DNA from: Hungatella sp. UBA5385
Lineage (GTDB): Bacteria > Bacillota > Clostridia > Lachnospirales > Lachnospiraceae
Assembly: GCA_002409995.1 (NCBI GenBank)
Contig: DHOR01000002.1
Coordinates: 1-51,596, forward strand
Length of the DNA: 51,596 bases
Direction: 5' to 3'
In this document: piece after piece, positions 42,177 through 51,308 of the stretch
Position numbering within the stretch: the first letter of the stretch is position 1
How the letters are laid out: every line of letters starts with the position of its first letter
Position numbers and translations under genes: made by a program
Notes under the pieces: generated by a model
The model's database searches: none
What the model was told of the DNA's origin: nothing
Seen by the model: the letters and a program-made list of their open reading frames with translations, nothing else

Positions 42177-45011
42177 ATGGCAAAGCAGTATATAAAGATA
42201 CGTGGTGCGAATGAGCACAATTTGAAGAATATTTCCGTAGATATACCAAGAAATGAGCTGGTGGTACTGACGGGACTCAGCGGTTCCGGTAAGTCCTCAC
42301 TGGCTTTTGATACGATTTACGCAGAGGGACAGAGAAGGTACATGGAATCACTTTCCTCCTATGCACGTCAGTTCCTGGGCCAGATGGAGAAGCCGGATGT
42401 GGAGAGCATAGAAGGTCTTTCCCCTGCTATATCCATTGACCAGAAGTCCACCAACAGGAACCCTCGTTCCACTGTTGGTACTGTAACAGAGATTTATGAT
42501 TACATGAGACTTCTTTATGCCAGAATAGGCATTCCACATTGTCCCAAGTGTGGAAGAGAGATTAAAAAGCAGACCATTGACCAGATGGTTGATCAGATTA
42601 TGGAGCTGCCTGATAGAACCAGAATCCAGCTTCTCGCCCCTGTAGTCAGAGGACGTAAGGGTGAACATGTAAAGATTTTAGATCAGGCAAGAAGAAGTGG
42701 ATATGTCCGCATCCGAATTGACGGCAATATGTATGAACTGTCAGAAGAGATTAAACTAGAGAAGAATATTAAGCATAATATAGAGATAGTAGTAGACCGT
42801 CTAACTGTCAGAGAGGGAATTGAGAAGCGTCTCACAGATTCCATAGAGACTGTTATGGATTTGTCCAATGGACTGATGATTGTGGACGTTCTGGAAGGAC
42901 AGCCTATTACCTTCAGCCAGAGCTTTTCCTGCCCTGACTGTGGAATCAGTATTGATGAGGTTGAACCAAGAAGCTTTTCCTTTAACAACCCATTTGGCGC
43001 CTGTCCGGAGTGTTTTGGTCTTGGCTACAAGATGGAATTTGATGAGGATTTGATGATTCCTGACAAGAGCTTAAGCATTGACAAAGGCGCTATTGTAGTT
43101 ATGGGCTGGCAGTCCTGTACTGATAAGGGCAGCTATACACGTGCTATTTTAGAGGCCCTTGCCAAGGAGTATAAGTTCCGTTTGGATACACCTTTTGAGG
43201 ACTATCCCAAAGAAATTCACGACATCCTGATCCATGGTACTAATGGTAAGGAAGTAAAGGTTCATTATAAGGGACAGCGTGGTGAAGGCATCTATGATGT
43301 GGCATTCGAAGGTCTGATCCAGAATGTAAATCGCAGATACCGTGAGACTTATTCCGAAGCTTCTAAGGCAGAGTATGAGACATTTATGCGGATTACTCCC
43401 TGTAAAGCATGCGGAGGCATGAGACTGAAGAAGGAATCCCTGGCTGTTACTGTAGGTGATAAAAATATCTATGAAGCTACCAACATGTCCATCAGTACAT
43501 TCCGTGATTTTATGGAACAATTGGAGCTGACACCTATGCAGCATGCCATAGGAGATCAGATTCTGAAGGAGATCATAGCCAGAGTTACTTTCCTTATTAA
43601 TGTTGGACTGGATTATCTTACTTTAACCCGTGCGACAGGAAGTCTCTCCGGCGGAGAAGCTCAGCGTATTCGTCTTGCAACTCAGATCGGTTCAGGTCTG
43701 GTAGGAGTTGCTTATATTTTAGATGAGCCAAGCATTGGTCTTCACCAGAGGGATAATGATAAGCTGCTGAAGACTCTTATTCATCTCCGTGATCTTGGCA
43801 ACAGCGTTCTTGTAGTGGAGCATGATGAAGATACTATGATGGCTGCTGACTGCATTGTTGATATAGGTCCTGGTGCAGGTGAGCACGGCGGCGAGGTAGT
43901 GGCAGTTGGCAATGCCAAGGAGATCATGAAGTGCAAGGAATCTATCACAGGTGCATATTTAAGCGGCCGTATTCAGATTCCTGTTCCAAAGGAGCGCAGA
44001 CAGCCCACTGGATATCTGACTGTTCGTGGAGCAGCAGAGAATAACTTAAAGAACATTGATGTAACCTTCCCATTGGGAGTGATGACCTGTGTTACCGGTG
44101 TATCTGGTTCAGGTAAAAGCTCTCTTGTTAATGAGATTTTATATAAATCCCTTGCTAAGAAGCTGAACAGAGCTAGAACCATAGCGGGTAAGCATAAGAG
44201 CATTGAAGGTGTGGAGCAGCTGGATAAGATCATTGCCATTGACCAGTCACCTATTGGAAGAACACCCCGTTCCAACCCTGCTACATATACAGGAGTGTTT
44301 GACTTAATTCGTGATTTATTTGCATCTACTGCTGATGCTAAGGCAAAGGGATATGCCAAAGGCCGTTTCAGCTTTAACGTAAAAGGCGGTCGTTGTGAGG
44401 CCTGCAGCGGTGATGGTATTATTAAGATTGAGATGCATTTCCTTCCTGATGTATATGTGCCTTGTGAGGTCTGCGGCGGTAAACGTTACAACCGTGAGAC
44501 TCTTGACGTGAAATACAAGGGAAAGAGTATCTATGATGTTTTGAATATGACTGTGGAAGAAGCATTGAAGTTTTTTGAAAATGTGCCTTCTATTTCCAGA
44601 AAGATTGCAACACTTAATGATGTAGGTCTGTCTTATGTCCGTCTGGGTCAGCCCTCCACTCAGCTGTCAGGTGGTGAGGCACAGAGAATTAAGCTGGCTA
44701 CAGAGCTGAGCAAGCGCAGTACAGGCAAGACGATCTATATTTTGGACGAGCCAACTACAGGTCTGCATTTTGCAGATGTTCATAAGCTGATTGATATCTT
44801 AAGGAAGCTGTCTGAAGGCGGCAATACAGTTATAGTTATTGAACATAATCTGGATGTGATTAAAACTGCAGACTATATCATAGATATTGGTCCTGAGGGC
44901 GGTGATAATGGTGGAACTGTGATTGCTAAGGGAACACCGGAAGAGGTAGCAGAAAGTCCGGTTTCTTATACAGGTCAATATATTAAAAGGTATTTGGAAG
45001 AGAAAAATTGA
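42177..45011 (+). CDS. uvrA: Excinuclease ABC subunit A
   Basis: Damage-recognition ATPase of nucleotide excision repair. The 944 residues hold two ABC modules: Walker A GLSGSGKSS near residue 32 and GVSGSGKSS near 640, signatures SGGEAQRIRLATQIGSG and SGGEAQRIKLATELSKR, and matching Walker B regions ILDEPSIGLHQRD and ILDEPTTGLHFAD. Three zinc-binding Cys clusters are visible (CPKCGRE, CPDCG...CPECFG, CEACSGDG...CEVCGG). ACAGGAG precedes the ATG. It stands alone, without uvrB in the window, behind its own SOS promoter. Confidence 0.98.
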   Translation: MAKQYIKIRGANEHNLKNISVDIPRNELVVLTGLSGSGKSSLAFDTIYAEGQRRYMESLSSYARQFLGQMEKPDVESIEGLSPAISIDQKSTNRNPRSTVGTVTEIYDYMRLLYARIGIPHCPKCGREIKKQTIDQMVDQIMELPDRTRIQLLAPVVRGRKGEHVKILDQARRSGYVRIRIDGNMYELSEEIKLEKNIKHNIEIVVDRLTVREGIEKRLTDSIETVMDLSNGLMIVDVLEGQPITFSQSFSCPDCGISIDEVEPRSFSFNNPFGACPECFGLGYKMEFDEDLMIPDKSLSIDKGAIVVMGWQSCTDKGSYTRAILEALAKEYKFRLDTPFEDYPKEIHDILIHGTNGKEVKVHYKGQRGEGIYDVAFEGLIQNVNRRYRETYSEASKAEYETFMRITPCKACGGMRLKKESLAVTVGDKNIYEATNMSISTFRDFMEQLELTPMQHAIGDQILKEIIARVTFLINVGLDYLTLTRATGSLSGGEAQRIRLATQIGSGLVGVAYILDEPSIGLHQRDNDKLLKTLIHLRDLGNSVLVVEHDEDTMMAADCIVDIGPGAGEHGGEVVAVGNAKEIMKCKESITGAYLSGRIQIPVPKERRQPTGYLTVRGAAENNLKNIDVTFPLGVMTCVTGVSGSGKSSLVNEILYKSLAKKLNRARTIAGKHKSIEGVEQLDKIIAIDQSPIGRTPRSNPATYTGVFDLIRDLFASTADAKAKGYAKGRFSFNVKGGRCEACSGDGIIKIEMHFLPDVYVPCEVCGGKRYNRETLDVKYKGKSIYDVLNMTVEEALKFFENVPSISRKIATLNDVGLSYVRLGQPSTQLSGGEAQRIKLATELSKRSTGKTIYILDEPTTGLHFADVHKLIDILRKLSEGGNTVIVIEHNLDVIKTADYIIDIGPEGGDNGGTVIAKGTPEEVAESPVSYTGQYIKRYLEEKN

Positions 45012-45024
45012 TATGATATAGATA

Positions 45025-45075
45025 ACAACAAAGGCGTCAGTATCCATGGGGGGATGGAACTGACGCCTTTGTTGT
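45025..45075 (+). terminator. Strong hairpin after uvrA
   Basis: A perfect 17-bp stem (ACAACAAAGGCGTCAGT with ACTGACGCCTTTGTTGT), extended by TCCAT/ATGGA around a G-rich loop. The T-run is only partial (within TTTGTTGT), yet the position 14 bases after the stop fits a terminator. Confidence 0.75.
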
Positions 45076-45113
45076 ATGGACTGCAAAAGCAGTCGAAAAA
45101 TGAAAAAGGGAGG

Positions 45114-45143
45114 CGGCCGGCAGAAGGGGGGTTCTGTCGGCCG
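45114..45143 (-). terminator. GC-rich hairpin with a G6 loop, likely terminator of the GntP gene
   Basis: CGGCCGGCAGAA pairs with TTCTGTCGGCCG (12 pairs, one G-U) around six G. Read on the minus strand the stem is followed by CCTCCCTTTTTC, which gives a U-run for the GntP transcript about 170 bases after its stop. Confidence 0.55.
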
Positions 45144-45217
45144 AATATGAAAAAAAGTTTTATTTATATAAATAAGGTATCTACCTTGTTTACAGTTATA
45201 AGTATAACCCCAGAATG

Positions 45218-45233
45218 TGTCAAAAATTTGACA
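45218..45233. repeat. Inverted repeat TGTCAAA-AA-TTTGACA
   Basis: Perfect 7-bp arms in the uvrA-gntP gap, adjoining a second palindrome ACAAATTTGT (45231-45240). A third, AAGGTA-TC-TACCTT, lies at 45174-45187. Function unknown. Confidence 0.5.
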
Positions 45234-45309
45234 AATTTGTGAAGTAAATGTGAAGGTTCTCTTTATTTTCTATTTACCATATTCAGTTGCTGCTGAAAGC
45301 ACTATGACC

Positions 45310-46650
45310 TTATACAATACCGATACTGGCCAGCAATACTGCAAGGAATGAATTAATAAATGGGAATATGGCACCCAGGAAAAACTCATGATAATATGCC
45401 TGCTTGTGGGTCATTCTGGTATAGTTTAAACGGTTAATTGCGGAACCATTATGAGGCAGAGAATCAAGACCATAGCATGAGATATTAACGACTCTATGTA
45501 TCACATCGGCAGGAACGCCTAAGGCAAGGAACTTGTCAGCGAAAACGGTAAGTGCAATTGCTTCACCGCCGGAAGCTGATCCGGTAATACCTGCCACAAT
45601 ATTAGTAGCTAAACATAACTGTAACAATGGAGGTCCGGGAATTTTGTCCAGGTTCTGAATCATAAACTGGAAACCGGGAGCAAGTTCAACGGCTGCGCCA
45701 AATCCTACAACTGCAGCAACATTCATGATAGACTTCATAGTAGAAGTACAACCGGAGCTGAATGTTTTTCCAATATTGTCAAACTTCTTAGCATATAAAA
45801 TGAAACAGGTGATACAACCAAATACTAATGCAAGGAAAGGCTCAACGTTAAATATATTCATGGTTACAAGAAGCACGATAGATGGAGCCAATGCTTTAAT
45901 AAACTGAAGATTTGAGCATGTTGCATCAAGGATTGCATTGTTTAATTCTCCAGACTCCTTATCCATTAAAGCGCCTGTTACATCATAACCTTCCCCTCTT
46001 TTCTCATTCCTGCGAAGCTGAAACCAGATATACCATGCTCCGAAGATGATACAGGAAATTGCACAAATAATACCGATTAATGGTGCAGACTTTGGATTAG
46101 TCCCTAAATAGTCAATAGGAATCAGGTTCTGAATTGCAGGTGAGCCAGGAAGAATGGCAGTCCACATGGTGCCTCCGTATACAGCCACTGCAATTACAAA
46201 GTGCCATGGAATGTTCATTTTCTTAAAGATAGAACGACAAATCGGAGCAATTGTGAATATAACAACGAATCCGCTGACACCACCAAAAGAAAGAATTGCA
46301 GTAATTACAGAAAGACCCATTAATACCCAGAATTTCGCATTCTTTCCGCCGATTTTCTGAGAAACGCCTGCTACCTTTACTGCTATATCCTGAGCGGCAC
46401 CACAGTCACCAAGCATTGCACCAAGGATACAAGCCGGCAGGAACAACAGGAAGTTTGATGTTGCAAACCCACCAAAATCAGCTGCATAAGCGCCTTTCAT
46501 ATTCTCTATAATCGGAAGACCTGAAAATAAAAATACAATTGCAGCACACACAGGTCCAATAACCATAATAGGATATCCCTTAAATGATCCAAAAACAAGA
46601 AGTATTAACGCTAATAGAATACCTATTAAGCTTAGCATACCTACATCCAT
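45310..46650 (-). CDS. GntP-family permease (gluconate/sugar-acid or organic-acid uptake)
   Basis: A 446-residue membrane protein with about twelve hydrophobic segments. The N-terminus (LALILLVFGSFKGYPIMVIGP) and the central FGGVSGFVVIFTIAPI segment match GntP/CitMHS-type proton symporters. The conserved GSASGGEAIAL and SLPHNGS motifs near residues 355 and 400 form the characteristic re-entrant regions. TTGGAGG precedes the ATG. It stands alone between uvrA and guaA with its own promoter and palindromic operator. The substrate is not evident; a sugar acid handled by the pathway at 28.7-34.1 kb is attractive but unproven. Confidence 0.88.
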   Translation of the reverse strand: MDVGMLSLIGILLALILLVFGSFKGYPIMVIGPVCAAIVFLFSGLPIIENMKGAYAADFGGFATSNFLLFLPACILGAMLGDCGAAQDIAVKVAGVSQKIGGKNAKFWVLMGLSVITAILSFGGVSGFVVIFTIAPICRSIFKKMNIPWHFVIAVAVYGGTMWTAILPGSPAIQNLIPIDYLGTNPKSAPLIGIICAISCIIFGAWYIWFQLRRNEKRGEGYDVTGALMDKESGELNNAILDATCSNLQFIKALAPSIVLLVTMNIFNVEPFLALVFGCITCFILYAKKFDNIGKTFSSGCTSTMKSIMNVAAVVGFGAAVELAPGFQFMIQNLDKIPGPPLLQLCLATNIVAGITGSASGGEAIALTVFADKFLALGVPADVIHRVVNISCYGLDSLPHNGSAINRLNYTRMTHKQAYYHEFFLGAIFPFINSFLAVLLASIGIV

Positions 46651-46765
46651 TATCTATTCCTCCAATTTCTAAATTTTATCTTAATGGTAAAATAAAAGTT
46701 TCCTTTGTTTGATTTAACTAAAACTCAATCTTTGATCAGAAGATTTTACAAAGCTTTTAATTCTT

Positions 46766-46775
46766 ACAACGTTGT
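46766..46775. promoter_or_regulatory. Palindromic operator in the GntP leader
   Basis: ACAACGTTGT is a perfect 10-bp palindrome with central CG. It begins 14 bases after the minus-strand -10, the same spacing as the 12-bp LacI palindrome in the lyase-permease leader. Confidence 0.5.
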
Positions 46776-46789
46776 GCTTGTGTAAAATG

Positions 46790-46818
46790 ATTATATATGA
46801 TCTGGAAGAATAAGTAAA
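46790..46818 (-). promoter_or_regulatory. Promoter of the GntP gene
   Basis: On the minus strand TTTACT (46813-46818), a 17-base spacer and TATAAT (46790-46795), leaving a leader of about 130 bases. Confidence 0.6.
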
Positions 46819-47133
46819 ATAGGTTTTATTTCTATTTGTCTAAGTTATTTCGAGAGTAAAAATAATGATCGTATCTTTTTGGGGTACAGAAGGTTATTAG
46901 TATAGTTTGCTATTTGTGATGAATTTCTCTTGCTGATAATATTTTTGGGGAAATTAGGAATGATAAAAGTGATAAACAAGAAAGATAAATGGAAATGATA
47001 AAATGGAAATTGCTTTGTAAATGTGCTTGATAATTAAGGCAAAATACTTTGACTGATTTGTTAAAGAAAATAATGGTGAAGTCCTGCGTATAGTTTATTT
47101 TTCACAGCATTTTATACGGCAAAAAGAAAATAC
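46819..47133. other. AT-rich intergenic stretch between gntP and guaA
   Basis: No gene, RNA or riboswitch is recognised. It holds one short direct repeat, AAATGGAAAT at 46987 and 47001 (14-base period), and otherwise only AT-rich sequence. Confidence 0.5.
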
Positions 47134-47162
47134 TTGTCAAGAGATTTCATGTGGAATATAAT
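47134..47162 (+). promoter_or_regulatory. Promoter of guaA
   Basis: TTGTCA, a 17-base spacer and TATAAT (47157-47162). The leader is only about 45 bases, too short for a purine riboswitch. Confidence 0.8.
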
Positions 47163-47212
47163 ATTACCCTAAGTATAAACAGTTAAACAAAGATAATATA
47201 GGAGGAATACCC

Positions 47213-48754
47213 GTGAAAAGAGAAATGATCATCGTTCTGGATTTTGGCGGTCAGTACAATCAGCTGATAGCCAGAAGAGTCAGAGAATGTAATGTTTACT
47301 GTGAGGTTCATCCCTACACACTGTCACTGGACAAGATTCGTGAAATGAATCCCAAAGGGATAATATTTACAGGAGGACCAAACAGTGTTTATGATGAGGC
47401 ATCCCCTCACTGTGAGAAGGAAATCTTTGAAATGGGCATTCCGATTCTCGGAATCTGTTATGGTTCCCAGCTGATGGCTCATATGCTTGGTGGCAAGGTA
47501 GCCACAGCCCCAGTCAGCGAATATGGAAAGACAGAGGTTGATGTAGAGTCCGGCAGCAAGATTCTTGAAAATGTCAGCTCTAAGACTGTCTGCTGGATGA
47601 GCCATACTGATTATATAGAAAAAGAACCTGAAGGTTTTGTAGTTACAGCTCATACACACGACTGCCCTGTGGCAGCTATGGAGAATAAAGAGGGAAAGCT
47701 TTATGCAGTGCAGTTTCATCCTGAGGTTATGCATACTCAGGAGGGTGCAAAGATGCTTTCTAACTTTGTATACAATGTCTGCCAATGCTCCGGTGACTGG
47801 AAAATGGACTCTTTTGTAGAATCCTCTATCCAGTCTATACGCCAGAAGGTTGGAAGCGGAAAAGTCTTATGTGCATTATCCGGTGGTGTGGATTCTTCTG
47901 TTGCTGCAGTTATGCTTGCAAAAGCAGTTGGCAAGCAGTTGACCTGTGTGTTCGTTGACCATGGATTGCTGCGCAAGGACGAAGGAGATGAAGTTGAGGC
48001 TGTTTTTGGATCAGAAGGTCATTATGATTTGAATTTTATCCGTGTGAATGCACAGGAGCGTTTTTATAAAAAGCTGGAAGGTGTGGAAGACCCTGAGACA
48101 AAGCGGAAGATTATTGGCGAAGAGTTTATTCGAGTGTTCGAGGAAGAGGCGAAGAAGATCGGCGCTGTGGATTATTTTGTACAGGGTACTATTTATCCAG
48201 ATGTGATTGAGTCTGGGCTTGGTCAATCTGCAGTGATTAAGTCTCATCATAATGTTGGCGGACTTCCTGAGCATGTGGATTTTAAGGAGATTATTGAGCC
48301 CTTAAGGCTTTTGTTTAAAGATGAGGTTCGAAAAGCCGGATTGGAGCTGGGAATTCCGGAGTATCTGGTATACCGTCAGCCATTTCCGGGTCCTGGTCTT
48401 GGAGTCAGGATCATTGGAGAGATAACTGCTGAAAAGGTTCGGATTGTTCAGGAAGCTGATGCAATCTATCGGAAAGAGATTTCTAAAGCCGGAGTTGATA
48501 AGGGGCTGGGACAGTATTTTGCAGCTCTGTCTAACATGCGGTCTGTTGGGTGCATGGGAGATGAGAGAACCTATGATTATGCAGTGGTGCTTCGGGCTGT
48601 GCTGACCTCTGATTTTATGACTGCTGAATCTGCAGAATTGCCCTGGGAAGTGCTGGGGACTGTGACCAGGAGGATTGTGAATGAGGTGAAGGGGGTTAAC
48701 CGGGTGATGTATGATTTGACTGGGAAGCCGCCGGGGACGATAGAGTTGGAATAG
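47213..48754 (+). CDS. guaA: GMP synthase (glutamine-hydrolysing)
   Basis: Converts XMP to GMP. The GTG start at 47213 follows AGGAGG with a seven-base gap. The 513 residues have an N-terminal amidotransferase (GGQYNQLIARR, catalytic Cys in GICYGSQ, HPEV with the His/Glu pair). The ATP-pyrophosphatase P-loop SGGVDSSVAA lies near residue 225. The C-terminal dimerisation domain ends KPPGTIELE; most relatives end with IEWE. The 3' end of guaA is a known integration site for genomic islands, relevant to the gene that follows. Confidence 0.98.
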   Translation: MKREMIIVLDFGGQYNQLIARRVRECNVYCEVHPYTLSLDKIREMNPKGIIFTGGPNSVYDEASPHCEKEIFEMGIPILGICYGSQLMAHMLGGKVATAPVSEYGKTEVDVESGSKILENVSSKTVCWMSHTDYIEKEPEGFVVTAHTHDCPVAAMENKEGKLYAVQFHPEVMHTQEGAKMLSNFVYNVCQCSGDWKMDSFVESSIQSIRQKVGSGKVLCALSGGVDSSVAAVMLAKAVGKQLTCVFVDHGLLRKDEGDEVEAVFGSEGHYDLNFIRVNAQERFYKKLEGVEDPETKRKIIGEEFIRVFEEEAKKIGAVDYFVQGTIYPDVIESGLGQSAVIKSHHNVGGLPEHVDFKEIIEPLRLLFKDEVRKAGLELGIPEYLVYRQPFPGPGLGVRIIGEITAEKVRIVQEADAIYRKEISKAGVDKGLGQYFAALSNMRSVGCMGDERTYDYAVVLRAVLTSDFMTAESAELPWEVLGTVTRRIVNEVKGVNRVMYDLTGKPPGTIELE

Positions 48755-48757
48755 TAG

Positions 48758-48805
48758 AAAGAGAGCCAGAAACCCACTTAAACAATGGATTTTTTGGCTC
48801 TCTTT
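48758..48805. terminator. Hairpin between guaA and the SIR2-like gene
   Basis: AAAGAGAGCCA pairs perfectly with TGGCTCTCTTT (11 bp) across a 26-base loop, starting four bases after the guaA stop. It may terminate both convergent genes. Confidence 0.65.
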
Positions 48806-48824
48806 GTGGGGCATAATATCTACT

Positions 48825-51308
48825 TTATTCCATGGATAAATCGTCATTAGATTTATCTATAAGAATTTTGTTATATGTATCAATACCTACACTTGATATA
48901 GCAATATCTTTAAGTTCATTTTGTGAACGAATATTTTTTTCGCTTAATTTATGATGAGTATTTAAATATGAAAAAATTGATAATAACAAAGCATAGTAAA
49001 ATTGATTTTTTCTATATTTTTTTACACCATTCATTAATTTCTCTATTGACATGTCCATATGCATCCTAAATTCAGCAGAATAAATATTTTCACGTTGAGC
49101 TAAATAAAAATACGATTTTCCAAGAGAATGAATAGAATACTCTTCGTTTAATTCATTATGGACATTAGCATTAAAACAACGTATTGCTGAGATATAATCT
49201 TGCAATCTTAAATAGTATTCACCTTTTATATGATTGATAAAAGAGCTATTGTTTGGATTCTCAACGGTATTTATAGCATAATCTAATAAATCAATAATTT
49301 GTTCTTTGGTATAATATAACTGCTCATCTTGTAGGATTGAATGAATTAGTCCGCCTATAAAACGTTCATCATTCTCCGTGCCAGTACTCGAAGAAATTAA
49401 TTCTTTTAGGACTGAAATTTCATCAGAATAATTACCCCCAAAATGAATTTGAACAATCATATTGCAAATATAACGGTGACGTCCTAAAATATAAAAATTG
49501 CCTTGAATTTCATCATCGTACAAATTTCCTTTTGCATCATTGTGAAGAATTTTTTCAATAAAATCCTCCCAGCTAAATAAAAATTTTTTTGATATTGTAC
49601 GCTGTAGAATTTCCCATTTTGTTTTTAAACCATATTTGTAAACAAGAGAGACAATACCGTATGCATACTTTGTTTCATCACATAGACTATCATACTCATT
49701 GCTTAGCGAGCTGACAATTTCGTTATTATCAATTAATTCAATTAAAACTTGAATAATGTTATTATTCTTTTGAAAATTTCTTATATAACCTTTCTTTTCA
49801 TAACTGTTGCTTGCTGATATGATTTTGCTTAAAATAAGTTTGTCAACAAAGTTAGAAGCCTCGTCTGCACTAAAAGAGTCACGCATAGTTATAGTTACAT
49901 CAAAAGGAGATAAAACATTTTTATTATAATTACTCAAAGTATTAGCCCAATCAGAATGCCTTGTTGAAATTATAAATATAATAGGGAGGTTACATCTTTT
50001 AGCTTCATTCTGCATTTTTATTTGTTCCGTTACATCTATAAAAATATCATCAGAAAAAACAACAAAGGGTTCTTCTTTTTTTTCATAGATAGTTGATAAA
50101 AGTCCATCTTTATATTTTGCTTGCTGTTTAAATATCATTGATAAGGTTCCATTTGCCATTAAATCATAAGCACATCTATACAATGCGGTAGTTTTTCCGG
50201 AAATAGCGGTTCCCTCTAAAAGAACCTTTTGAGGTTCGTTTTTTTCTAGAAGAGATTGAATATGTGAGTATAAATCATCAGTAGTAATTTCGATCTTTTT
50301 ACTTTTGTTATATTGGATTTCTAAATTACGTGCGATATCAAAATGTTCTTTGATGATTCCCCAATCAGGTCTACCACCACGATAAAAATACTTTCCGTCT
50401 ACAGGATATAATTTTTCAGAGTCATAAATATCAAAACAATCACTAATATATTGTAAAGTTTGTGGTGGTAAATCTCTAAGATAATCGTTAGATGAAAAAG
50501 TCTTCTTTAAAGCATTTAACTTAATTTTATAATTATTTTGAGATTTTTGCCCTACTATATTAAAAAACTCATCAGCTGTTCCTTGTATAAAATTTATGCG
50601 GTAACTTTCTAATTCTAATCTAATATCATCAGATATATTTGGTAGAATAACATATTTTTCTTTTACAGATTCCCAACGGTTACTTTTTTGAAATGCATCT
50701 AAAATATCTGTTACAATTTCATTATCGTCTTGAAAACTATACCCTATAAAGATAAAGGTATCATTCATATCTTGCATTAATTGAGAGATCATTTTTTCGT
50801 TATTTACTTTATTGGATCTTAAATCATTTAAAGTGATTATTAGTGGCTGGTTCTCTTGAAAAGGAGTATTTATATCACCGTTGATTTTATATAAAGGAAT
50901 ATCTGCTTCACCAAAACATTGAGTTGTATTGGAAAATGAGTTTACAACGCAGTTGAAAAAATGTTGATCATAATATGATTTTTCAATAAGGTCATCGTAA
51001 TTTGTAGTATAAATTGCTTTCCATGGTATTGAAGCAATGTTTTTAAACTTGTCATTGGGCTGAAGTTGAGAAAACCTTTTTCGAACAATTTTTTCGATAC
51101 TATCACGGTACCCTGAATTTACAAGTGCTTGTGTGTATCTGGCTAGATTATCTTTATAATCTATTCCGATATCCCCAATCTCCCTATATATATAATCCCC
51201 AAGTTCATTTCCAAGAACACCGCCAGAAGTTTTGGTTGCACCAGCACCCAAAAATAAAATACATTTTTTAGTTAATATTTTTGAAATAAGATTATCAGGT
51301 ATGTTCAT
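48825..51308 (-). CDS. SIR2-like domain / P-loop NTPase protein, probable anti-phage effector
   Basis: An 827-residue protein, much richer in A+T, Asn and Lys than its neighbours, suggesting transfer. Residues 1-250 form a SIR2-like domain: NAD loop LGAGAT at 20-25, TTNYDDLIE at 101-109 with Asn103 kept, then YKINGDI at 140-146 where homologues have HG, so Asn143 replaces the usual His. Residues 345-560 are a STAND-like NTPase with Walker A GTAISGKTT (366-374) and Walker B VVFSDD (416-421). The C-terminal third is helical and TPR-like (YYLRLQDYISAIRCF, HSLGKSYFYLAQRE), a likely sensor. Such proteins deplete NAD on phage sensing. AAAGGA precedes the ATG. It lies directly beyond guaA. Confidence 0.8.
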   Translation of the reverse strand: MNIPDNLISKILTKKCILFLGAGATKTSGGVLGNELGDYIYREIGDIGIDYKDNLARYTQALVNSGYRDSIEKIVRKRFSQLQPNDKFKNIASIPWKAIYTTNYDDLIEKSYYDQHFFNCVVNSFSNTTQCFGEADIPLYKINGDINTPFQENQPLIITLNDLRSNKVNNEKMISQLMQDMNDTFIFIGYSFQDDNEIVTDILDAFQKSNRWESVKEKYVILPNISDDIRLELESYRINFIQGTADEFFNIVGQKSQNNYKIKLNALKKTFSSNDYLRDLPPQTLQYISDCFDIYDSEKLYPVDGKYFYRGGRPDWGIIKEHFDIARNLEIQYNKSKKIEITTDDLYSHIQSLLEKNEPQKVLLEGTAISGKTTALYRCAYDLMANGTLSMIFKQQAKYKDGLLSTIYEKKEEPFVVFSDDIFIDVTEQIKMQNEAKRCNLPIIFIISTRHSDWANTLSNYNKNVLSPFDVTITMRDSFSADEASNFVDKLILSKIISASNSYEKKGYIRNFQKNNNIIQVLIELIDNNEIVSSLSNEYDSLCDETKYAYGIVSLVYKYGLKTKWEILQRTISKKFLFSWEDFIEKILHNDAKGNLYDDEIQGNFYILGRHRYICNMIVQIHFGGNYSDEISVLKELISSSTGTENDERFIGGLIHSILQDEQLYYTKEQIIDLLDYAINTVENPNNSSFINHIKGEYYLRLQDYISAIRCFNANVHNELNEEYSIHSLGKSYFYLAQRENIYSAEFRMHMDMSIEKLMNGVKKYRKNQFYYALLLSIFSYLNTHHKLSEKNIRSQNELKDIAISSVGIDTYNKILIDKSNDDLSME

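Noticed and set aside
47163..47212. Purine riboswitch before guaA
   Set aside because: The leader after the clear sigma-A promoter is only about 45 bases and lacks the riboswitch core.
48302..48847. 181-residue frame antisense to the guaA 3' end
   Set aside because: Lies opposite a certain gene, is rich in Pro/His/Ser as expected of a shadow frame, and has no start signal.
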